Notes under the pieces: model-generated
Databases searched by the model: none
Told to the model about the DNA's origin: nothing
What the model saw: the letters and a program-made list of their open reading frames with translations, nothing else
Shown here: in pieces, positions 1 through 5,241 of the stretch
Layout of the letters: each line of letters starts with the position of its first letter
Position numbering within the stretch: position 1 is the stretch's first letter
Source of the DNA: Deltaproteobacteria bacterium
GTDB lineage: Bacteria > Desulfobacterota > Deferrimicrobia > Deferrimicrobiales > Deferrimicrobiaceae
Assembly (NCBI GenBank): GCA_025357175.1
Contig: JANXPS010000145.1
Span: 1-6,213 of the forward strand
Direction of reading: 5' to 3'
DNA length: 6,213 bases
Made by a program: the position numbers and the translations under genes

Positions 1-107
1 GTCAGTTCGACGGTTTCGCCGGCCTCGACCGAGAGCAATTCGACGTTGACGACGTCCCCCGGGGCTACGCGGAGCTGTTTCCCGCCTGTACGGACCACGG
101 CATACAT
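1..107 (-). CDS. rplU: Ribosomal protein L21, N-terminal part (runs off left edge)
   Basis: The first 35 residues of ribosomal protein bL21, a structural protein of the large subunit that binds 23S rRNA. The reading begins MYAVVRTGGKQLRVAPGD, which matches the family's start (MYAVI.TGGKQYRV..GD) almost residue for residue. The usual Tyr after GGKQ is Leu here. The family is about 100 residues long, so roughly two thirds lies beyond the left edge. The start is the ATG at 107-105, with a GGAGG ribosome-binding site at 124-120, 12 bases upstream. In most bacteria rpmA (L27) and often obgE follow rplU; they would lie outside this window. The promoter is visible just upstream. The fragment is short, but the identification is firm. 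Confidence 0.93.
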   Translation of the reverse strand, partial: MYAVVRTGGKQLRVAPGDVVNVELLSVEAGETVEL

Positions 108-147
108 GATTGTGAAATTCCTCCGTTCGAATCAATAAGAAACAAAC

Positions 148-176
148 AATATAGGGGACTCCGAACCACCTGTCAA
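148..176 (-). promoter_or_regulatory. Sigma-70 promoter of rplU
   Basis: On the minus strand a perfect -35 box TTGACA (176-171) is followed by a 17-bp spacer and a -10 box TATATT (153-148), five of six matches to consensus. Transcription would start near 141, giving a leader of about 35 bases before the rplU ATG. The spacing and near-consensus boxes fit the strong expression expected of a ribosomal protein gene. The -10 and leader lie in a locally A/T-rich patch in otherwise GC-rich DNA. Confidence 0.85.
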
Positions 177-201
177 CCCAGAATTACCGCATGCGCTTTG
201 T

Positions 202-217
202 CCCGGCAGAAGCCGGG
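202..217. repeat. Small inverted repeat between divergent promoters
   Basis: The arms CCCGGC and GCCGGG form a perfect 6-bp stem around a 4-base loop (AGAA). With one bulged G the stem can be extended by two bases (GT/AC). No T-tract follows on either strand, so it is not a convincing terminator. It sits between the rplU -35 box and the -10 box of the oxidoreductase gene, where an operator is possible. Short G/C stems are common by chance in DNA this GC-rich. Confidence 0.3.
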
Positions 218-260
218 GACGACCCCGCCGCATGGCGATCCGGGATGATGCGTCCGGATA

Positions 261-269
261 TGCTATCTT
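261..269 (+). promoter_or_regulatory. Extended -10 promoter, possibly giving a leaderless mRNA
   Basis: TGC-TATCTT is an extended -10 element (TGn at 261-263, hexamer 264-269, five of six matches to TATAAT-type boxes at the key positions). No recognisable -35 box lies 16-18 bp upstream, which is tolerated by extended -10 promoters. Transcription starting about 7 bases after the hexamer would begin at or next to the A of the ATG at 276. No Shine-Dalgarno sequence lies between the box and the ATG, which fits a leaderless transcript. The start site is inferred from spacing only. Confidence 0.5.
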
Positions 270-275
270 TTAACG

Positions 276-1274
276 ATGCGCACCGACGTCGTCATCATCG
301 GGGGAGGTCCGGCCGGGCTGCTCCTTGCGAGCCAGCTCAAGCAGCACGGCATCCGCTACCGCCTTCTCGAAAAGGGGAAGGCGGCCCAGTCATGGCGCAA
401 CATGCGGCAGGGGATGACGCTGCTGTCGCCCGCGGTCCCGGGCACCGACTGGACGTCGCTGACGTTCGACCGCCCCCTGTGGTCGATCCCCGGAACGAAG
501 CGGCCGTTTCCATCCAGGGAAGATTTCCTGTGCTACATCGAATCGTTCGTGCGCGAGAACCGGATCCGGGTCGAGGACGGCATGCTTGCGTTGCGGGCGC
601 GTCCGGTGACCGGCGGTTTTGCGGTAGATACGGTCAATGGCGAAGTCGAGGGGCGCTTTCTTGTGATCGCCACCGGCGGGACGTTCGAACCGGCGTATCC
701 CGACATTCCCGGCATCGCGGACAATCCCGCGGTGGTCCACTCGGGCGATTTCATGGACTGCATGGCGTACGCGGGCAAGCGCATGCTCGTCGTGGGCGGC
801 GGCAACTCGGCGGCCGAGCTGGCCATCGGGCTGGCCGGCACCGCGAAATCGGTGACGCTTTGCACCCGTGACCCGCTGTCGTACTTCAGCGAATCGGGAC
901 ATCTCGAAGACATACGCGGATCATCCGAAAGCCTGCTCAAGGAGCTGATCAAGTTCCGCATCATCAAGGTTCGCGAGGCCGATCCGCCAGCGGCGTTAAC
1001 CGGCGGCGGCGTCCGCTTCGATTCCGGCGAAAAGGAATCGTTCGACTGCGTGCTGTGTGCGACCGGATACCGTCCGGGCTGGCTTCCGGTCGAGGGCGAT
1101 GGCGTACGGGCCGGCGCAGGGGGTTTCCCGGCCATCTCGAAAACCGGCGAGTCGACGGTGCCCGGCCTCTATTTTGTCGGTTCGCTCGCCCGCTTCCACC
1201 GCCGCTGCGCCTTTATCCACGGTTTCCGCAACTACGTCGAGAAGGTGTTCTGGGACATCGCCGACAAGGCCTAG
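276..1274 (+). CDS. FAD/NAD(P)-dependent oxidoreductase, flavin-monooxygenase-like
   Basis: A 332-residue two-dinucleotide-domain flavoprotein. The FAD-binding Rossmann motif VVIIGGGPAGL is at residues 5-15, the ATGG motif at 132-135, a second nucleotide-binding motif VVGGGNSAAE (NADPH) at 172-181, CATGYRP at 261-267 and PGLYFVG at 296-302. VVHSGDF (153-159) resembles the His-containing fingerprint region of flavin monooxygenases and YpdA/CzcO-like proteins. No CxxC pair is present, so it is not a thioredoxin reductase. It is shorter than typical class B monooxygenases (450 or more residues). No signal peptide is seen, so it is probably cytoplasmic. The ATG at 276 is the only plausible start: an in-frame TGA lies at 246-248, no start codon lies between, and the FAD motif begins five residues in. 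It has no Shine-Dalgarno and is divergent from rplU. The substrate cannot be deduced; neighbours give no hint. Confidence 0.85.
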   Translation: MRTDVVIIGGGPAGLLLASQLKQHGIRYRLLEKGKAAQSWRNMRQGMTLLSPAVPGTDWTSLTFDRPLWSIPGTKRPFPSREDFLCYIESFVRENRIRVEDGMLALRARPVTGGFAVDTVNGEVEGRFLVIATGGTFEPAYPDIPGIADNPAVVHSGDFMDCMAYAGKRMLVVGGGNSAAELAIGLAGTAKSVTLCTRDPLSYFSESGHLEDIRGSSESLLKELIKFRIIKVREADPPAALTGGGVRFDSGEKESFDCVLCATGYRPGWLPVEGDGVRAGAGGFPAISKTGESTVPGLYFVGSLARFHRRCAFIHGFRNYVEKVFWDIADKA

Positions 1275-1283
1275 CTGCAGTTC

Positions 1284-2828
1284 TCACCACGTTTCGTCCC
1301 CCGACAATTCCGGCAAACGGTACTGAAGCGCCTCGGCAAGGTGCGGAAGGGCCACGACCGGTTCGCCCGCGAGATCGGCGACCGTTCGGGCCACCCGGCA
1401 CATCTTGGCGAGAACCCGCCCCGACAGCGACATCCGGTCGGCGGAACGGGCGAGAAAGGTGCGCGCCTCCGGGTGCATCTCCCAAGCCATTCCCGACAGC
1501 GACAACCGGGCCTGCCCGTTCGTCCGTATGGCCGCGCCCGGACCTTCGTCCGGATACCTTTTTCGCTGCAGATTCCGGCAATCGGCGACGCGCTGTTTCA
1601 CGGGGGCGGACGGCTCTCCGGGCTGGACTCCCGCCCAGTCCGCGCCCTGGATCGGCGACAGCGTGACGGCCAGGTCGATCCGGTCGAGTATCGGACCCGA
1701 GAACCGGCGGGAATAGGCCGCGCGCAGCGTCGGAGGACAGCGGCACATCCGGCGCGGGTTGCCCGCATTTCCGCACGGGCATGGATTGGTCGCGGCAGCC
1801 AGCAGGAAGCGGGACGGGAAGCGGCAACTGTTGCCCGCCCGGGCAATGCGAATCTCGCCGGACTCGAGCGGCTGTCGTAACGCCTCGCGCGCCTGGCGGC
1901 TGAATTCCCCGAATTCGTCGAGGAACAGGACGCCCCCGTGGGCGAAACTGATCTCTCCGGGCCGGGGGGGATTTCCTCCGCCGACCAGTCCCGGCTGCGA
2001 GATCGAGAAGTGCGGGGCGCGAAATGGCCTGTGAACGGGCACCATCGGCCACGGCGGTTCGCCCGCCGCGCTATAGATCTGGGCCGTTTCGAGCGCCTCG
2101 TTTTCGACGAAGGCGGGCAGGATGCCGGGAAGCCGTTCGGCGAGCATGGTCTTGCCGCACCCCGGGGGACCGACGAACAGGATGGCATGCCCCCCGGCCG
2201 CCGCGATCTCGAGTGCCCGGCGCGCCAGTGGCTGGCCCGCGACGTCGGACAGGTCGGGCGGTTCGGCATCGGCCAGCCACAGGCCGCCTTCTTCCCGAAC
2301 GGGAATGGACGCCGGCGATTCCCCCGACAGGATGGCGGCAGCCGACCGGAGGTCGGCCACGGGAAGCACCGACAACCGGGGCACCAATGAGGCCTCGCGG
2401 GCGTTGGCCGACGGGACGATGATGCCGGCGAGCCCGAGTTTCGCGGCGAGCAGCGCCTGGGACAGGATGCCGCGTACCGGTTTGACCGTGCCGTCGAGCG
2501 ACAGCTCGCCGGACACGAGATATCGGCCCAGTGCGTCTCCCGGGATGACGCCTTCGGCACAAAGTATGGAAAGGGCGATGGGAAGGTCGAGCAGGGCGCC
2601 GTCCTTGCGCACCTCGGCGGGAGCCAGGTTGATCGTGATCTTGCGTCCGGAAAAGGGAAAGCCCGAATTCCGGATGGCCGCACGGATGCGATCTCCCGAC
2701 TCCCGGACTGGACCGGCGGGCAACCCGACGACTGTGCAAGACGGCAGGCCCTGGGATATGTCGGTCTCGACCTCGACCGGTATGGCGTCGATGCCGACGA
2801 GCGTGGACGTCAGGACGCGAACGAGCAT
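1284..2828 (-). CDS. comM: YifB/ComM family Mg-chelatase-like AAA+ ATPase
   Basis: A complete 514-residue ComM/YifB protein, close to the usual length of about 505-515. The N-terminal ChlI-like domain (about 1-175) opens with the family's typical start, including VGIDA, VEVE.DIS.GLP and VVGLP. The AAA+ core (about 195-400) has Walker A GPPGCGKT (220-227), Walker B VLFLDEF (300-306), sensor-1 region AATNP (345-349) and ILDRIDL (380-386). The family's Cys cluster CPC...CRC is at 350-364, and the C-terminal lid with a sensor-2-like SGR (469-471) follows. In studied species ComM is a hexameric ATPase that promotes branch migration during integration of transforming DNA. It is not a metal chelatase subunit, and no chelatase partner is nearby. 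The ATG at 2828 has a GGAGG site 7 bases upstream that is embedded in a hairpin. comM is the last gene of the leftward series and converges on the flavoprotein gene. Confidence 0.95.
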   Translation of the reverse strand: MLVRVLTSTLVGIDAIPVEVETDISQGLPSCTVVGLPAGPVRESGDRIRAAIRNSGFPFSGRKITINLAPAEVRKDGALLDLPIALSILCAEGVIPGDALGRYLVSGELSLDGTVKPVRGILSQALLAAKLGLAGIIVPSANAREASLVPRLSVLPVADLRSAAAILSGESPASIPVREEGGLWLADAEPPDLSDVAGQPLARRALEIAAAGGHAILFVGPPGCGKTMLAERLPGILPAFVENEALETAQIYSAAGEPPWPMVPVHRPFRAPHFSISQPGLVGGGNPPRPGEISFAHGGVLFLDEFGEFSRQAREALRQPLESGEIRIARAGNSCRFPSRFLLAAATNPCPCGNAGNPRRMCRCPPTLRAAYSRRFSGPILDRIDLAVTLSPIQGADWAGVQPGEPSAPVKQRVADCRNLQRKRYPDEGPGAAIRTNGQARLSLSGMAWEMHPEARTFLARSADRMSLSGRVLAKMCRVARTVADLAGEPVVALPHLAEALQYRLPELSGDETW

Positions 2829-2831
2829 GGT

Positions 2832-2855
2832 GAATCCTCCTTGATCGGAGGATTC
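2832..2855 (-). promoter_or_regulatory. Hairpin enclosing the comM ribosome-binding site
   Basis: The arms GAATCCTCC (2832-2840) and GGAGGATTC (2847-2855) are perfect reverse complements of 9 bp, separated by 6 bases. In the leftward mRNA the 5' arm is GAATCCTCC, the loop is GAUCAA, and the 3' arm GGAGGATTC contains the Shine-Dalgarno GGAGG of comM, 7 bases before the ATG. When folded, the whole ribosome-binding site is paired and the CCTCC arm acts as an anti-Shine-Dalgarno. No U-tract follows, so this is not a standard intrinsic terminator of the upstream gene. Control of translation, by coupling, temperature or a ligand or protein, is inferred. A DNA operator is an alternative. Confidence 0.6.
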
Positions 2856-2883
2856 GTCTCAAGACGCGTGCCGGGAGCCCCGG
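2855..2883. repeat. Two further small palindromes in the HEAT gene-comM gap
   Basis: CGTCT (2855-2859) and AGACG (2862-2866) form an inverted repeat with a 2-base centre, directly abutting the RBS hairpin. CCGGG (2871-2875) and CCCGG (2879-2883) form a second one with a 3-base centre. Together with the RBS hairpin, most of the 61-bp spacer could fold in the transcript. The first palindrome could compete with or stack on the RBS stem. Each element alone is weak evidence. Confidence 0.3.
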
Positions 2884-2889
2884 GGGATC

Positions 2890-3912
2890 CTAATCCGCCA
2901 TCTGGTATCCGAAGCCGGATGATTTGGTCTTGAAACCGGATCTTTCGAGCGTTTCGTGGGCGAGATCGCGGATGCCGCGAACCGGATCCTGCAGGAACGG
3001 TTCGAGCCGGGTGACATCGGGGGAGTTGCGCAATGGATGGTAGGACGTCCGTTTCGGATAGTGTTTCGTCAGCCATTCCTTGAGTGCCAGGAAGCGGACC
3101 CGGTCGTCGCCGCTCGCCATGCCCTCGACATCCCAGTTCCCGCGTCCCGACAGGAGCAATCCACGGAGCGCCTCGATCCGGATGTCGGGTTCCCGTGCCG
3201 TTTCCCATATCGTCTTGAAGGTCTGCTGCGCATCGAGCGGTGCGGTCTCGACGAGCGCACGCAAGACGTTGAGCCGCACGACGAACGAGGTTTCGCGCAG
3301 TGCAACCCCTTGCAGAAGGTCGGTTCCCTGGGTGAGCTTGAGCCGGCCGTACGCCTCGGCGCTCAATGCCCGTACCTCGGGCGAAAGGTCCTGGGCGACG
3401 GCGCCCAGCAGCGCGGGTCCCGCGAAGGTCAAGCCGGTCAGGCCGATCGCGCGAGCCACCTCGGCGCGCACCATCGGGTCGGGGTCCCTCTGGAGCGTCA
3501 GGACGAGCAGCGTGGGCGGAACCGCGATCTTGAGAATTCCGATGGCTTCGGCGGCTGCGCGGCGCACGCGGGGCGATGCGTCCTTGGAGAGCCGAAACTG
3601 GTAGATGTTGCCTTTCTCCCGGTCGCCAAGCAGGACGAGGGCTCCCACCGAACGCTCCCGGACCGGGTCGTTCTCGTCCGAGGATGCCCACTTGCGCAGG
3701 AGCGGAATCGATTTTTCGTCCCGGTTCCACATGATCTGCTCGATGCGGGTCAACTTTTCGACGATCTGGGACTCCAGGAGTTCGGCCGCCTGGGCCGAGG
3801 CGATCGCCGCCGCGCTTGGCGCCGCGAGAGCGGGCGATGGGTACGGCGACATTGCCGCGCCAAACAGGACGCCTGCCATGAGGAGCGTGGGAAATTTACG
3901 CATCATCCGCAT
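2890..3912 (-). CDS. Exported HEAT-repeat protein
   Basis: A 340-residue protein. It has a Sec signal peptide: basic MRMMRK, a hydrophobic stretch at about 7-20, and a likely cleavage after ALA at residue 30. The mature part is mostly alpha-helical HEAT-type repeats. The clearest are SPRVRRAAAEAIGIL (113-127), DPMVRAEVARAIGLTG (145-160) and SPEVRALSAEAYGRL (177-191), with weaker copies near 65-97, 208-221, 240-254 and 308-325. HEAT solenoids are protein-binding scaffolds; no catalytic motif is seen. The predicted location is periplasmic. The start lies 5 bp after the stop of the tonB-like gene and has no good Shine-Dalgarno, so translation is probably coupled to that gene. ATGs at residues 3 and 4 are alternative starts. 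The signal peptide argues against the cytoplasmic HEAT proteins that act as bilin lyases. The partner is unknown; context suggests the neighbouring TonB-like system. Confidence 0.82.
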   Translation of the reverse strand: MRMMRKFPTLLMAGVLFGAAMSPYPSPALAAPSAAAIASAQAAELLESQIVEKLTRIEQIMWNRDEKSIPLLRKWASSDENDPVRERSVGALVLLGDREKGNIYQFRLSKDASPRVRRAAAEAIGILKIAVPPTLLVLTLQRDPDPMVRAEVARAIGLTGLTFAGPALLGAVAQDLSPEVRALSAEAYGRLKLTQGTDLLQGVALRETSFVVRLNVLRALVETAPLDAQQTFKTIWETAREPDIRIEALRGLLLSGRGNWDVEGMASGDDRVRFLALKEWLTKHYPKRTSYHPLRNSPDVTRLEPFLQDPVRGIRDLAHETLERSGFKTKSSGFGYQMAD

Positions 3913-3917
3913 GCCGG

Positions 3918-4915
3918 TTACATTTCAGGATGGAAGACGAACGGGAACGCGACCTTGACAGGCCCTCCCTTGGACTGGCCGAAGTTCCAGCGCAGCGAGA
4001 TGCGCTTCTTGATGGCTTCCTCGAGCGGCGGCCAGTTGACGCTGCTCTGCTTGATGTCGACCGATTCGACCGAGCCGTCGGGGCGGATCACGAACTCGAC
4101 CGTGATCTTGCCGCTGAGGCTCTGGTTCTTGAGAAGTTCCTGCGTGTAGGCGTACTTGATGCCGCTCTGGTAGTTCTTGACCGCGGACATGATCGCCTGC
4201 GCGGAGCGCGACTGGTCGTCGATCGAGCCGCTGATCTCGGCATCCATCCCCGTGTCGGTCTTGAAAAGCTTCGAGGAGAGCTTGGCCAGCCCCCTCCGCT
4301 GCCGCCGCCGCGTGCGGAGGCGAGCTGCTTCTCGATGGTGGGCGTCATGCCGCGTCCGGAAAGAGGGTCTGCGCCGCCGGTTCCACGGGCCGCCCCGTAG
4401 TCCATGGCCCCGCGGGGACCGTTCGACACCCGGGTGCTCGTGGGGACGTTGACCGGCACCGGGCCCGTGCCCCCGCTTTTTTCGAGGACCGCCCCCAGCC
4501 CGACCGTTTTCACCTTGGCGCGGGCGTCGTCGCGCATTTTCTGGGCCTGCTGGGCGGCCAGCGCGGCCTGCTGCGCCGCAGCGACCGCGGGGTCGACGAC
4601 CTGCTTCGGCGCCTCGGTCATCTGTTCGGCCGTGGGTTTCGGTGGCGGCGGCGGGGCGGGCTTGACCGCGTCGGGCAGTTTGATCGGCGCGGCTTCCTTG
4701 GGAGTCGGCAATTCCTGGGCAGGGATGTTGGCGATGTCGACCTGCATGACCTGGTCCCTGACCACCGGGTTGCCCGGGGGCCACACGAGGCTGGTTACGA
4801 GGAGCATGATATGCGCCAGGACGGAAACGCCGATGGCGATCTTGAAGATCTTTTCCTGCCGGCTTCCGAACTCGAAGGGTGGCGTGTGGTTGTCCAGAGA
4901 AAGTTCCATGCTCAT
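3918..4915 (-). CDS. TonB-like energy transducer with AgmX/PglI-type C-terminal domain, frameshifted
   Basis: The N-terminal frame starts at the ATG at 4915 with a short cytoplasmic tail and one transmembrane segment (about residues 23-46). That segment holds the TonB-type SxxxH motif (S31, H35), which in TonB contacts ExbB/ExbD. A Pro-rich stretch (about 86-95), an Ala/Gln-rich stretch (110-126) and a Gly-rich linker (202-209) follow. The C-terminal domain reads in another frame (4289-3918). It contains LSGKITVEFVIRPDGSV and a VAFPFVF ending typical of AgmX/PglI and related TonB C-terminal domains. As written, the first frame continues off-domain to a stop at 4088 (275 residues, Arg/Ser-rich tail). 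One added base at the G-run would give a 332-residue protein. The expected role is to pass inner-membrane proton-motive energy to the envelope. The start overlaps the previous stop by 4 bp (ATGA) with no strong Shine-Dalgarno. Confidence 0.85.
4289..4297 (-). other. Frameshift site in the tonB-like gene (run of five G)
   Basis: In the N-terminal frame the codons read GGA GGG GGC, then TGG (Trp) and an Arg/Ser-rich tail. In the frame of the C-terminal domain CTG GCC AAG follows at 4289. The two frames join if the run at 4294-4290 had six G instead of five, or if the ribosome moved back one base here. The junction falls in a Gly-rich linker between recognisable domains. A miscounted homopolymer or a real deletion is the simplest explanation. 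A GGAGG element overlaps the site, but the A-GGG-GGC heptamer is not a canonical slippery sequence. Confidence 0.75.
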
Positions 4916-5241
4916 CGGGGTGCGTCACCCATTTCCTTGGTTTCGGTCACGATCCGTTCTTTCCAGTCCCGGTCGGACCGGAGGGGGAGAAGGCGGAACT
5001 TTGCGCGCGGAAGAAAGAAGAGGATGGCCGGGTGCTCGGGGCTTCCGGTGATGTCCACCGCCTCGAGCTGAAGGGGATTGCGCCGACGCTCGGACGCATC
5101 CGTCTTCCGGTCCTTGCCACCGGTTTCGGCCTTTTTCCCCTTGCTCTCGGCTCCGGCCGGCGTCTGCCCCGATGCGGGCGCGCCGATCAGCAGCGTCAGG
5201 GCGAGGAGGGCGGCGCCGGTTTTTGCAGCCAGTCGATCCAC
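4912..5241 (-). CDS. Small secreted protein of the TonB-like operon, function unknown
   Basis: A 109-residue protein starting at a GTG (5241). A signal peptide spans about residues 1-25: MDRLAAK, a hydrophobic core ALLALTLLIGA, and a likely cleavage near ASG-Q. A charged Lys/Glu/Arg linker (about 30-55) follows, then a compact C-terminal part (about 57-102) containing LEAVDITGSPEHPAILFFLP, an apparent beta-rich segment, and a DW...ET end. Small proteins with a similar 'I.G....P...F.L.R' layout next to AgmX-type genes come to mind, but I cannot confirm homology here. The start overlaps the upstream TPR gene by 46 bp and the stop overlaps the tonB-like ATG by 4 bp, so translation of all three is probably coupled. 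The location is likely periplasmic. The good ribosome-binding site and the signal peptide support it as a real gene. Confidence 0.75.
   Translation of the reverse strand: MDRLAAKTGAALLALTLLIGAPASGQTPAGAESKGKKAETGGKDRKTDASERRRNPLQLEAVDITGSPEHPAILFFLPRAKFRLLPLRSDRDWKERIVTETKEMGDAPR

Noticed and set aside
202..217. Hairpin upstream of the flavoprotein gene as a terminator or riboswitch
   Set aside because: No T-tract is present, and the likely transcript start at about 276 places it upstream of the mRNA.
276..1274. Flavoprotein as thioredoxin reductase
   Set aside because: The redox-active CxxC pair is absent; the two nucleotide-binding motifs and the HSGDF region fit monooxygenase-like flavoproteins better.
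1598..2683. Long minus-strand open frame (361 codons) inside comM, and similar long frames over other genes
   Set aside because: These are side frames of a high-GC gene: Arg/Pro/Ser-rich translations without motifs, while the comM frame carries all family motifs.
1284..2828. comM product as a magnesium or cobalt chelatase subunit
   Set aside because: Full-length ChlI-like plus AAA+ plus C-terminal architecture and the CPC/CRC cluster are YifB/ComM features, and no chelatase partner subunit or tetrapyrrole gene is nearby.
2832..2855. Hairpin before comM as an intrinsic terminator of the HEAT gene
   Set aside because: No T-tract follows on the minus strand, and the 3' arm is the comM ribosome-binding site.
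2890..3912. HEAT protein as a phycobilisome lyase-like (CpcE) or PBS-lyase enzyme
   Set aside because: Such repeats give matches by fold only; this protein has a signal peptide and there are no bilin genes in context.
2956..4149. Plus-strand open frame of 397 codons opposite the HEAT and tonB-like genes
   Set aside because: Its translation has no recognisable domain and it is antisense to genes with clear signal peptide, repeats and TonB-type motifs.
4289..4310. Gly-codon repeat in the tonB-like gene as a CRISPR or mobile-element repeat
   Set aside because: It is a short low-complexity GGC/GGA linker in coding sequence, with no spacers or terminal repeats.
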